Assembly: GCA_035546335.1 (NCBI GenBank)
Contig: DATKDP010000062.1
Span: 1 to 60,279, forward strand
Length of the DNA: 60,279 nucleotides
Direction: 5' to 3'
Source of the DNA: DATKDP01 sp035546335
GTDB taxonomy: Bacteria > Acidobacteriota > Thermoanaerobaculia > Gp7-AA8
Within the stretch, counting starts at the first letter, position 1. Each line of letters begins with the position of its first letter. Shown here in pieces: positions 48,613 through 56,925 of the stretch. The position numbers and the translations under genes are program-made. The notes under the pieces are model-generated. The model ran no database searches and was not told the DNA's origin. It saw nothing but the letters and a program-made list of their open reading frames with translations.

Positions 48613-49038
48613 TCAGGAGGCGCTGGCCCAGGCTGCTGCGACGGCGCTCTGGGGAATCTTCATCCGCGGGATCTCGCCGAACTGCAGCCCGAGATAGAAG
48701 TCCATATCCGAAGGCTGGAGCATGTAGATCACGCGCCCTTCATCGCGCGCGATCGCGCTGAGAAACCCACCGCCGTCGGGGCTACGGAGGACGACGTCGC
48801 CTCTGAACTCGTGCGGGAGACCTGTCAGGAACTGCAGAAATTCGCTGGAGTCGATCGATTGATCGAAGACGACACAAAAGACTTCCCTCCCCTGCCGGCG
48901 GACGCCGGTGTCGAGTGCCGCCTCGAGGAGATTGTAGTTTCGGACCACGATCACCGGATGGCTGTGGCCTTTCGCCGTCCAGTAGCTCTCACGCGGAGAG
49001 GCGGGAAAGATCAGAGCGACTTTTTCATACACGTTCAT
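48613..49038 (-). CDS. Conserved-looking protein of unknown function
   Basis: 141 residues from the ATG at 49038, which has GGAAGGAAAA upstream. The protein is mixed alpha/beta with no signal or membrane span: ALIFPASPRESYWTAKGHSH, REVFCVVFDQSIDSSEFLQF, GDVVLRSPDGGGFLSAI, VIYMLQPSDMDFYLGLQF. I do not recognise a family. The upstream region (49060-49130) is markedly AT-rich for this window, which may mean a strong or specially regulated promoter. Confidence 0.5.
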   Translation of the reverse strand: MNVYEKVALIFPASPRESYWTAKGHSHPVIVVRNYNLLEAALDTGVRRQGREVFCVVFDQSIDSSEFLQFLTGLPHEFRGDVVLRSPDGGGFLSAIARDEGRVIYMLQPSDMDFYLGLQFGEIPRMKIPQSAVAAAWASAS

Positions 49039-49136
49039 GAGAGTTTTCCTTCCAAACAGGAAGTCGTAGGGGAGGGCAAAAAAATACGGCCGGCTAAAGC
49101 TACCCAAAAATATTTGAAATTTGAGAGTCAAGGACC

Positions 49137-49163
49137 GGGCGCGGGTCCGGGCGCGGGCTCGGG
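49137..49163 (+). other. G-quadruplex-type tract upstream of divergent genes
   Basis: Five G3 runs with 3-nt loops (CGC, TCC, CGC, CTC). It shares its CGC/CTC loop pattern with 34843-34876 and follows an AT-rich stretch, in the space between the unknown gene (-) and the ferredoxin-MBL gene (+). Confidence 0.75.
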
Positions 49164-49267
49164 AAAGGCGCCGGTTGCCTGCTTCGGGACTGAACCTGGT
49201 CGGGGTTGAATATCTCGGTCCTCCGCACGGCAGAATTGTCGCCCCCTGCGGATCGTTCTCGTCAGCG

Positions 49268-50146
49268 ATGGCAGCGATCTCCGAGCGCCTGCCGGCGAAC
49301 GTGGAAGGCCCCTTCTTCGTCGATGCGAGCTGCATCGATTGCGATGCGTGTCGCCAGATCGCCCCCGCGACGTTCGAGGCGCGCGAGGGGCAGGCCGCGG
49401 TTCATCGACAGCCTCGATCGGCTGCCGATCTCCTCGCCGCGCAGAAGGCTCTCGTCTCCTGCCCCACGGCGTCGATCGGCGACCTCGAGAAACGAAGCGT
49501 CGCCGGCGCGATCGCCGCCTATCCCGATCCGATCGAGGATGATGTCCACTTCTGCGGCTTCACCTCGGAGTCGTCGTTCGGTGCGTGGAGCTATCTGGTC
49601 CGCCGGCCTGAAGGAAATCTTCTGATCGACTCGCCCCGCTTCACGGCACCGCTCGTTCGCAACATCGAACGGCTCGGCGGGGTCAGCCGGATGTTCCTGA
49701 CCCATCGGGACGATGTCGCGGATCACGAGAAGTTCCGCGCGCATTTCGGCTGTGATCGCGTACTTCATGCGGACGATGTCACGCGATCCACGCGCGAAAT
49801 CGAGCATCAGCCCGAAGGGCTCGAGCCGATCCGCTTCGCCGAGGACTTCGTGATGATCCCCTCGCCTGGTCACACACGGGGACATGCCGTATTTCTCTAT
49901 CGCGATCGATTCCTCTTCAGCGGCGATCATCTCGCCTGGAGTCCGGCTCGGGGGCATCTCTACGCGTTCCGTCGCGCGTGCTGGTATTCGTGGAGCGAAC
50001 AGATCCGCTCGATGGAGCGGCTTCTCGATCACTCCTTCGAATGGGTGCTCCCCGGCCACGGACGATCGATTCGACTGCCGGCTCGAGAGATGCACCTCTC
50101 GCTCCAGAAGTGCATCGCATGGATGAAACGCGCCGAGCCGGGCTAG
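49268..50146 (+). CDS. Ferredoxin-domain metallo-beta-lactamase-fold protein
   Basis: 292 residues. The N-terminal 75 are ferredoxin-like: DASCIDCDACRQIAPATF and a later SCPTASI give four Cys for one iron-sulfur cluster. The rest is an MBL fold: WSYLVRRPEGNLLIDSPRF, FLTHRDDVADHEKF in place of the usual HxHxDH, PSPGHTRGHAVFLY, LFSGDHLAW and VLPGHGR. Such ferredoxin-MBL proteins also occur in cyanobacteria and plastids and are poorly understood. A redox-controlled hydrolase is a reasonable guess. The ATG at 49268 was chosen at the start of the ferredoxin domain. Confidence 0.82.
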   Translation: MAAISERLPANVEGPFFVDASCIDCDACRQIAPATFEAREGQAAVHRQPRSAADLLAAQKALVSCPTASIGDLEKRSVAGAIAAYPDPIEDDVHFCGFTSESSFGAWSYLVRRPEGNLLIDSPRFTAPLVRNIERLGGVSRMFLTHRDDVADHEKFRAHFGCDRVLHADDVTRSTREIEHQPEGLEPIRFAEDFVMIPSPGHTRGHAVFLYRDRFLFSGDHLAWSPARGHLYAFRRACWYSWSEQIRSMERLLDHSFEWVLPGHGRSIRLPAREMHLSLQKCIAWMKRAEPG

Positions 50147-50172
50147 CGCATGATCCGAGGCCATGATCCAAT

Positions 50173-50206
50173 GGTGGCGCTTCGCGCTCACCACCGGCTG
50201 GAATGG
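50173..50206. repeat. Copy of the 274-303 palindrome with CTGGAAT flank
   Basis: GGTGGCGC-TTC-GCGCTCACC and the following CACCGGCTGGAAT match 279-310. It lies just after the ferredoxin-MBL gene. Confidence 0.8.
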
Positions 50207-50332
50207 CTCAGATGCTCACGAAACTCATCAAGTCCCGCCGCCTGACCGAGTGAGTCGCCCGAGCCCGGCTTTTCGTCATAGTCTGAAAGACGAATCCTCA
50301 GACTTCGGTCTCAAGAATCCAATCCCTTCTGG

Positions 50333-50465
50333 CTTCTGCCCTCTGCCCTCTGCCCTCTGCCTTCTGCCTTCTGCCTTCTGCCCTCTGCCTTCTGCCCTCT
50401 GCCTTCTGCCTTCTGCCTTCTGCCTTCTGCCTTCTGCTATCTGCCATCTGCTATCTGCCATTCGC
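50333..50465. repeat. Heptanucleotide satellite CYTCTGC, about 18 units
   Basis: Fifteen units of CTTCTGC or CCTCTGC (50333-50437) are followed by TATCTGC, CATCTGC, TATCTGC and a degenerate CATTCGC. It lies in the 400-nt gene-free gap before the VTT-protein gene. The same units are at 18076 and 48587. Confidence 0.9.
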
Positions 50466-50519
50466 TCGTGTTGAATTGCCGGCGGACCCGCCGCTATCGC
50501 CGCGCTCGTCCTGACGATA

Positions 50520-50525
50520 TATGAT
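50520..50525 (+). promoter_or_regulatory. -10-like TATGAT before the VTT-protein gene
   Basis: TATGAT lies 29 nt before the ATG at 50555, and GAGGTG lies about 8 nt before that ATG. This gene thus has a normal leader with a Shine-Dalgarno, unlike several others here. Confidence 0.4.
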
Positions 50526-50554
50526 TGGTCTCGATCCCTTCGAGGTGACGAGAA

Positions 50555-51286
50555 ATGGAGTCGACCCTGGCCGACGAACACCCCGCCACAGCGCCGCCTC
50601 CGACGGAGGCGCCATCGAGACTCCGGCTCAGGCCGGTGATTGCCGCGTTGGTCGTCATCATCGTCGCCGTTGCCCTCTACCTCTCGCCGGCGGGACGTCA
50701 CATTCAGCCGGCCGCTGCAGCCGCATGGCTTCGAGAGGCCAGCGGTATTTGGTGGGCTCCTCTCGTCTTCATTGCTCTCTACACTCTGTTCAATGTGCTG
50801 CTGGTTCCCGGAACGATCCTCTCATTGACGGCGGGCGTCGTCTGGGGGTGGATGACCGGAGGCCTTTGGGTTCTCGTCGCATCGACGATCGGCTCCGCGG
50901 TCCCCTATTTCATCGCCCGCTCTGCGGGCAGCGAGTGGATCGAGCGGCATGTCGAAAAGCGCGCAGGACGGATCTACCAGAAGCTTCGGGACGAGGGATT
51001 CATCACGCTGCTTCTGATGCGGCTCATTCCAATCGTTCCCTACAACGTGCTCAACTATGCGGCCGGACTCGCCGGCATCCGACCGCGCGACTATCTTCTG
51101 GCGACGCTGATCGGGACGATTCCGGGCATCTTCATCTTCACCTATCTCGCAGATTCGATCGCCGCAGGGGTCGTCAGCCTGCGCGAAGCGTTTCTGAGAA
51201 TACTTCTCGCCGGGCTCATGCTGGCGGCCCTCGCCATCTCGTCGCGGCTGCTGGCGGGCACCATCAGAAAGCGGCTCGATTCATGA
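50555..51286 (+). CDS. TVP38/TMEM64 (VTT-domain) membrane protein
   Basis: 243 residues, several membrane spans (about 28-45, 68-120, 155-175, 185-205, 215-235). The VTT core shows FNVLLVPGTILSLTAGVVWG, then GSAVPYFIARSAG, and LLLMRLIPIVPYNVLNYAAG. The family includes lipid scramblase-like proteins of the DedA/TMEM41 group. It is probably in the inner membrane. It is followed after 38 nt by transaldolase, so may be cotranscribed, but no functional link is clear. Confidence 0.87.
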   Translation: MESTLADEHPATAPPPTEAPSRLRLRPVIAALVVIIVAVALYLSPAGRHIQPAAAAAWLREASGIWWAPLVFIALYTLFNVLLVPGTILSLTAGVVWGWMTGGLWVLVASTIGSAVPYFIARSAGSEWIERHVEKRAGRIYQKLRDEGFITLLLMRLIPIVPYNVLNYAAGLAGIRPRDYLLATLIGTIPGIFIFTYLADSIAAGVVSLREAFLRILLAGLMLAALAISSRLLAGTIRKRLDS

Positions 51287-51324
51287 TGGGCCAGGATGAC
51301 GGGACAAACCAGAAGGAGGACACC

Positions 51325-52461
51325 ATGAAAAGCAATCCACTCGTCGAGCTCGGAAGGGTCGGCCAGAGCGTCTGGTACGACCAGATGGAGCGTTCGCTGA
51401 TCACCGAGGGGACGCTGCGCAGATTGATCGAAGAGGATGATCTGCGTGGGCTGACGTCGAATCCGACGATCTTCGACAAGGCGATCGGCAGCACCTCGCA
51501 ATACACGGCGGCGCTCCATCGTCTGGCCGAGGAAGGGCGATCGCGGGACGAGATCTACGATGCGCTCGTGCTCGGCGACATCGCCGATGCGGCCGACACC
51601 TTCCGTCCTGTCTACGACCGCTACGAAGGCGGCGACGGGTATGTCAGCCTGGAGGTCAGCCCTCTGCTCGCACATGACACGAAGGGGACGATCGCCGAGG
51701 CGAGCCGGCTCCATGGAAAACTGGGACGCCCGAATGTGATGATCAAGATTCCGGCGACACCGGAGGGGATCCCGGCGATCGAGGAGACGACCGCCAACGG
51801 AATCAATGTGAACATCACCTTGATCTTCTCGAACCATGTCTACGAGGAGGTGATCGAAGCCTACCTTCGCGGGCTCGAGCGCCGGGCAGCAGCGGGGGAG
51901 GAGATACGAAACAGCGCGTCGGTGGCGAGCTTCTTCGTGAGCCGGATCGATACCCTCGTCGACAGGAAGCTGGACGAGCGTATCGCCGCGACCGAGGACG
52001 GCGCGATGCAGACGCGGCTCGCGTCTCTCCGTGGAAACGTGGCGATCGCCAACGCGAAGATGGCCTACCAGATGTTCCGGCAGAGGTTCGAGAGTGAGCG
52101 TTTCGAGGCACTGCGAAAGAAGGGAGCGCGAGTGCAACGCCCGCTGTGGGCCTCGACGGGAACGAAGAACCCTGCATACAGCGATGTGCTCTACATCGAA
52201 TCGTTGATCGCTCCCGATACCGTGAACACGGTGCCGCCGCAGACATACGATGCTTTCAGGGATCACGGAATCGTTCGCGTGACGATCGAAGAGAAGCTGG
52301 ACGAGGCGAAGCGTGTGCTCGACCAGCTCGAAGACGCAGGCATCAGCCTCGACGAGGTGACCGAGCAGCTCCGTCGCGACGGAGTCGACTCCTTCGCGAA
52401 ATCATTCGAGTCTCTGATGGGCACCATCGAGACGCGGCGGCAGGCCGAGGTGGTTTCGTGA
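51325..52461 (+). CDS. tal: Transaldolase
   Basis: 378 residues, the longer transaldolase subtype. It moves a three-carbon unit in the pentose-phosphate pathway. NPLVELGRVGQSVWYDQMER at the start, LTSNPTIFDKAI, the catalytic Lys in NVMIKIPATPEG, and RPLWASTGTKNP are all family features. AAGGAG lies 6 bases before the ATG. In some bacteria this subtype is fused to glucose-6-phosphate isomerase; here the two are separate genes sharing GTGA. Confidence 0.94.
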   Translation: MKSNPLVELGRVGQSVWYDQMERSLITEGTLRRLIEEDDLRGLTSNPTIFDKAIGSTSQYTAALHRLAEEGRSRDEIYDALVLGDIADAADTFRPVYDRYEGGDGYVSLEVSPLLAHDTKGTIAEASRLHGKLGRPNVMIKIPATPEGIPAIEETTANGINVNITLIFSNHVYEEVIEAYLRGLERRAAAGEEIRNSASVASFFVSRIDTLVDRKLDERIAATEDGAMQTRLASLRGNVAIANAKMAYQMFRQRFESERFEALRKKGARVQRPLWASTGTKNPAYSDVLYIESLIAPDTVNTVPPQTYDAFRDHGIVRVTIEEKLDEAKRVLDQLEDAGISLDEVTEQLRRDGVDSFAKSFESLMGTIETRRQAEVVS

Positions 52462-54188
52462 CATCGGAGATCGAAGAGCGGCAGATCACATCTCTGGGAG
52501 CTTACGAAGGAGCGGTAGCCGAGACGATTCGGCGGATCGAGCAGGAAGGGGTCGTCTCACGCATCTGGGAGAAGAGGAGCGAGCTCTGGACCAGCGACCC
52601 GGAGTCGAAGGAGCTCATCCGGAATGCTCTCGGGTGGCTCGACGTCGTCTCCGCGCTTCATTCCAGAGCGAACGAGCTCCAGGGCCTCGCCGACGAGCTG
52701 CGTGAGGCGTTCGATCACGTCGTCGTTCTCGGGATGGGAGGGTCGAGCCTCTGCCCGGAGGTTTTTCGAAGGTCGTTTCCTCCCGAGAGCGGATTTCCCC
52801 GACTCACGGTTCTCGATTCGACCGTCCCCGACACGGTGCGCTCACTCGAGCAACAGCTCGATTTGAACCGATCGCTCTTCATCGTCGCCTCGAAGTCGGG
52901 GACGACGACCGAGCCGCAGATGTTCTTTCGGTATTTCTTCGAAAGGGTCCGCGAGCTGAAAGGGGAAGATGCGGGTGCGAGCTTTCTGGCCATCACCGAT
53001 CCCGGTACCGAGCTGGCAAGGGAAGCGGAGAGCAACCGATTCCGCCGCACCTTCCTCAATCCGGCCGATATCGGAGGTCGCTATTCGGCGCTCTCGTATT
53101 TCGGGATGGTCCCCGCAGCCCTCGCCGGAATCGATGTCTACACCCTTCTGGATCGTGCGTTGCGGGCGGCCGACGCCTGTACGTCAACCGATGTCTCACG
53201 CAACCCTGGAGCCCGGCTCGGCGCAATCCTCGGAACGCTCGCCCGCGACGGACGCGACAAACTGACGCTCGTCGCCAGCCGGCCCATCGATTCCCTCGGT
53301 CTCTGGATCGAACAGCTGGTCGCCGAGAGCACGGGGAAGGAAGGGAAGGGAATCCTGCCGGTGGCCGGTGAGCCGTTTCTCCCGCTGGACCGGTATGGAG
53401 CCGATCGCCTCTTCGTTTCGATCAGGACGGTCGAGTCCGACGATCTGGCAGCGGATCGCCACGTGCGGTCACTCCGCGATGCAGGCCTTCCACTGGTCGA
53501 GCATCTGCTTGCGGATCCGCTCGAGCTCGGTGCCGAGCTCTTCATCTGGGAGTTTGCGACCGCGGTCGCGGGTGCTCTGCTCGGAATCAATCCGTTCGAT
53601 CAGCCGAACGTTCAGGAGTCGAAGGACAACACGCGGCGGCTGCTCGAAGAGTTCAAGAAAAAGGGAGCGTTACCCGAGGACTCACCCCTTCTCGTGGGGG
53701 AGGGGATGCGGTTTTTCGCAGCCGATGCGACGGGGCTTCGGATCGAGTCGCCCGAAGATCTGATGCGCTCGCACCTCGAGCGAGCAAAGCCAGGCGATTA
53801 TGTCGCCCTGACACACTACATCGAGGAGAGGGACGAGCACGACCGGATCATTGGCGAGATGCGAAGCGCGATCGCCGCGACGCTGGGAGTCGCCACGACG
53901 AGCGGGTATGGTCCGCGCTTCCTCCATTCGACCGGACAGTTGCACAAGGGAGGAACTGCCGCCGGCGTGTTCCTCCAGATCACCAGGCGAGACGAGAACG
54001 ACGTTGCGATTCCCGGCGAGCCGTTCACCTTCGGCGTGTTGAAGGATGCACAGGCGATCGGCGACTTCGAATCGCTCGCCGCCCGTGGGCGCAGAGCGCT
54101 GCGTGTTGATCTGGAGGGCGACACGCAACGAGGGCTGGAGACCTTGCGCGATCTGGTGACGGCGGCGCTCTCGCCGATGCCGGGCTGA
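52458..54188 (+). CDS. pgi: Glucose-6-phosphate isomerase
   Basis: 576 residues. It interconverts glucose-6-phosphate and fructose-6-phosphate. VVLGMGGSSLCPEVF, the sugar-phosphate loop VASKSGTTTEP, and the late GYGPRFLHSTGQLHKGG with the catalytic His identify it. The C-terminal part includes the DQPNVQESK region. The GTG start at 52458 overlaps the tal stop. Its length and style match the second half of tal-pgi fusion proteins. The stop codon lies within the palindrome at 54183-54206. Confidence 0.92.
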   Translation: MTSEIEERQITSLGAYEGAVAETIRRIEQEGVVSRIWEKRSELWTSDPESKELIRNALGWLDVVSALHSRANELQGLADELREAFDHVVVLGMGGSSLCPEVFRRSFPPESGFPRLTVLDSTVPDTVRSLEQQLDLNRSLFIVASKSGTTTEPQMFFRYFFERVRELKGEDAGASFLAITDPGTELAREAESNRFRRTFLNPADIGGRYSALSYFGMVPAALAGIDVYTLLDRALRAADACTSTDVSRNPGARLGAILGTLARDGRDKLTLVASRPIDSLGLWIEQLVAESTGKEGKGILPVAGEPFLPLDRYGADRLFVSIRTVESDDLAADRHVRSLRDAGLPLVEHLLADPLELGAELFIWEFATAVAGALLGINPFDQPNVQESKDNTRRLLEEFKKKGALPEDSPLLVGEGMRFFAADATGLRIESPEDLMRSHLERAKPGDYVALTHYIEERDEHDRIIGEMRSAIAATLGVATTSGYGPRFLHSTGQLHKGGTAAGVFLQITRRDENDVAIPGEPFTFGVLKDAQAIGDFESLAARGRRALRVDLEGDTQRGLETLRDLVTAALSPMPG

Positions 54189-54206
54189 AGATCGGAATCT
54201 TCAGCC
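54183..54206. terminator. Bidirectional hairpin between pgi and the M14 gene (CGGA-loop repeat, copy 3)
   Basis: A perfect 10-bp stem (GGCTGAAGAT and ATCTTCAGCC) with loop CGGA. The TGA of pgi is inside the left arm. Convergent placement suits a shared terminator. The loop and inner six pairs are the same as in the copies at 11896 and 25022, while the outer pairs differ. Confidence 0.6.
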
Positions 54207-54222
54207 ACGCCGCGACTGCCCC

Positions 54223-56763
54223 CTACTCTTCCGCTGCGAACGTCGGCGAGTAGAGGACGGCATTGAGAAACGGCGGGAGCGTCCCACGCCAGAAGAGGCG
54301 AAAATAGGGATGATCGGCGAAGGTGATGACGCGTCCTTTTCCCAACGATTCGGTGACGAGCCAGGCGGCGCCGGCAATTCTCTCGATCGATTCCGGCCAC
54401 GCAAACCCGGAGGCCAGCGGCGAGGATTCGGCGATCCGCACGACGTTGTCGGCACGATAGGAAACGGGCAACAGCGCAGTGCTCCCTTCGAGGAACACCG
54501 CCGGCGGAGTGGCCAGACCGAACGTCAGATACGATGAAGAGACCATCGTGGTGCGAAACGCGGCGCCCGGGATCCGGAAGTCGCGATGCCGGTCGGGGGG
54601 AGGTGGTTCTTCGTCGTCCTCGAGTCCCGGCCAGACTCTGACCTTCGAGATTGCGACGTCCTTCTCCCGTAGAAACGCAGCGCCTCGCTTGATTGCGATC
54701 GCCACCCCTCCGGCATTGATCCAACCCTCGAGACGCTCGATTCCTGCCGCGCCGAGCCTGGAGGCGTAGCCGTCGCCATCGGGGAGTACGATCACACGAA
54801 ACTGACTGAGATCGACCGACGCAAATCGCTCCAGAGGGATGACGGTGTGCGGGATGGAGTACTCGACGTCGAGCGCATGCCACAGAGAACCGAGCGATCC
54901 CTGGTGAATACCAGGACCGGCGATCAGCGCGATGCGAGGATCGCGAACATAGCGAATCCGGGGGGAGCCGAGCGCGGTTCCTCCTTCCCATGCCGCGTCG
55001 ACGCCAATGACGCGGGCATCGGATTCCTCGAGAACCTCGGTGATGATCTGGTGCAGCGATACCGGATTGTTGCTCCGCAGAATGACGATCGAACCGCGAG
55101 CGAGCTGCCGGCCCCTGGCAAGGATCGAAGTTTCGCTGACGGAGAAGCGGACGCCGCGGGCCAGCAGAAGACCCGCCGCGCGATGGATGTGAGAGTCGAG
55201 GCCATCGATGAGGTAGGCGAACCGCCCCTGGGGAAGCTCGCCGGAGCGAGGCGCCGCACTCCAGGAAACGGTGTCGAGACGCTGGCTCGACGGCACGACC
55301 CAGGCGTCGACGTTCATCGCGATCGGCAGCGACCACGTCGTCACATCGTAGAAGTCCTCCTCTTCGTCGGCATCGACGCGGCGCCTCTGTTCTGTAACGA
55401 ACGTCTCCGGGATCGACGGGCTCTTCTCCAGAAGCGCGTTCGCCAGACCTCCGAGGGGTTGACGCGTCGAGACGACGAAGGTCCCCACGGGAAAATCGCC
55501 GAGCTCTTCGCGATCGGCTGCCAGCGAGCGCGCTCGAAGGCGTGTGGCCGCGGTGAGCGTGCGGACCTCGATTCCGTGGAGGCTGAGAGCTCGAACGAGA
55601 TGCACCGCACCGGGAGATTCGGAACTGATCAGATAGGTCGGAGCGCTCGCCTGCAGATTGGCTGCAAGCGCGTCCCAGGTTCGCAGGAGCAGCGCTCGGC
55701 GGTGACGGGACGAAGTCACCAGGGTCGTCATCGCCGCTGCGAGATGTCGCTCGATGCGATCGGAAAGCGTCAGAATGGTCCCGTCCTCCCGGCGCACCAC
55801 CTCTCCTGCTCGCGAGCCGCCGGCCACCTCGTAGGTCATTCCGATCGCCCCGCGAAGAGAGGGCCATGAATCGCCATATCCCGGATAGAAGAGATCGAAT
55901 GTCTCGCCGACGAAGAACGACCAGCCGCGCTCCGCGAACGCCTCGGCATTCGCCTTGCCGAAGACGTCGAGCCACCCGGGAACGTCGGTGCTGATGTTCG
56001 TGTTGAGCGGCTGTGCGGACGGGGGAAAGAAATAACTCTGCCTCGGTGCCATCTCGTGGAAGTCGACGAAGACCTGCGGATTCCACTCACGGTAGGCGGC
56101 GATCCGTGCCGCGGTCTCCCGTTGCGTGGCCCAGGCCCAGTCGCGGTTCAGGTCGATCAGGTAGTGGTTGTAGCGCCCTCCGGGCCACGGCTCGAAATGC
56201 TCGATCGCTTCGGGAAGCGCATTCGGCTGGATTCCGCGAGCCTGACCGTACCACTGCACGTAACGCTCGCGACCATCGGGATTCTGAAGCGGATCGATGA
56301 TCACGATGCATTGCCTGCGGATCTCGGCCATTCCCGGCTCGTCCGAAACGAGCCGTGATGCGAGCTGCATCGCCGCTTCAGTCGAGGAAGACTCCGAACC
56401 GTGGATCCCGAAGGCGAGCCAGACGACGACAGGCGTGTCCTGCGCGATCCGCGAGGCTTCGGCTCGCGAAGTTCGATCCGGCTGGCTCACCGCCATGATC
56501 CTCCGGCGAACCGGCTCGATCGTTCCGAGGTTTTCCTCCGACGTGATGGCGGCGTAGATCAGCGGCCTTCCTTCCCAGGTCGTGCCGTACTGGTGAAGAG
56601 TAAGCCGCGGCGACGCGGCATCGAGCGCCTGGAAATGTTCGACGACTTCGTGATGCCGGCTGAAGGCGGAGGCCGCGGTTGCGATCGGCGCGCCCGACTC
56701 GGAATGGAGCGGCTGCGCCGCGACAGCGAGCAGGAAAAGGACTGTTTTCGGGAGTCGATCCAT
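54223..56763 (-). CDS. Secreted M14 zinc carboxypeptidase family protein
   Basis: 846 residues from the ATG at 56763, with a signal peptide (LPKTVLFLLAVAAQPLHS). The M14 domain covers about 30-340: FGIHGSESSSTEA gives zinc His and Glu, NPDGRERYV and LNRDWAWATQRET follow, and VDFHEMAPRQSYFFPP holds the third zinc His. The C-terminal 500 residues resemble the long tail of M14 proteins of environmental bacteria, with glutamine-amidotransferase-like strands (VIVLPDGDGYASRLGAAG). It is probably periplasmic or secreted and used for peptide scavenging. Confidence 0.87.
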   Translation of the reverse strand: MDRLPKTVLFLLAVAAQPLHSESGAPIATAASAFSRHHEVVEHFQALDAASPRLTLHQYGTTWEGRPLIYAAITSEENLGTIEPVRRRIMAVSQPDRTSRAEASRIAQDTPVVVWLAFGIHGSESSSTEAAMQLASRLVSDEPGMAEIRRQCIVIIDPLQNPDGRERYVQWYGQARGIQPNALPEAIEHFEPWPGGRYNHYLIDLNRDWAWATQRETAARIAAYREWNPQVFVDFHEMAPRQSYFFPPSAQPLNTNISTDVPGWLDVFGKANAEAFAERGWSFFVGETFDLFYPGYGDSWPSLRGAIGMTYEVAGGSRAGEVVRREDGTILTLSDRIERHLAAAMTTLVTSSRHRRALLLRTWDALAANLQASAPTYLISSESPGAVHLVRALSLHGIEVRTLTAATRLRARSLAADREELGDFPVGTFVVSTRQPLGGLANALLEKSPSIPETFVTEQRRRVDADEEEDFYDVTTWSLPIAMNVDAWVVPSSQRLDTVSWSAAPRSGELPQGRFAYLIDGLDSHIHRAAGLLLARGVRFSVSETSILARGRQLARGSIVILRSNNPVSLHQIITEVLEESDARVIGVDAAWEGGTALGSPRIRYVRDPRIALIAGPGIHQGSLGSLWHALDVEYSIPHTVIPLERFASVDLSQFRVIVLPDGDGYASRLGAAGIERLEGWINAGGVAIAIKRGAAFLREKDVAISKVRVWPGLEDDEEPPPPDRHRDFRIPGAAFRTTMVSSSYLTFGLATPPAVFLEGSTALLPVSYRADNVVRIAESSPLASGFAWPESIERIAGAAWLVTESLGKGRVITFADHPYFRLFWRGTLPPFLNAVLYSPTFAAEE

Positions 56764-56925
56764 GCAGAGTCTCGTGGCTCCTCTTCTCTCGTAATCCGGA
56801 TGCCGGTCGACGCGTATCATCTCACGGCCGGGTAGAAAATTTTCTTCGAGCGCGGCGGTATGGCTATGATTGGCTGGCCGGCAGGATCGGATTCGCGGCG
56901 GCCGAAGCTCGCCGGCGACGAGGGT

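Noticed and set aside
50333..50465. Tandem repeats as a CRISPR array
   Set aside because: The unit is 7 bp with no spacers.
53816..56086. 756-residue minus-strand frame across pgi and the M14 gene
   Set aside because: Wrong frame of the M14 gene and antisense to pgi.
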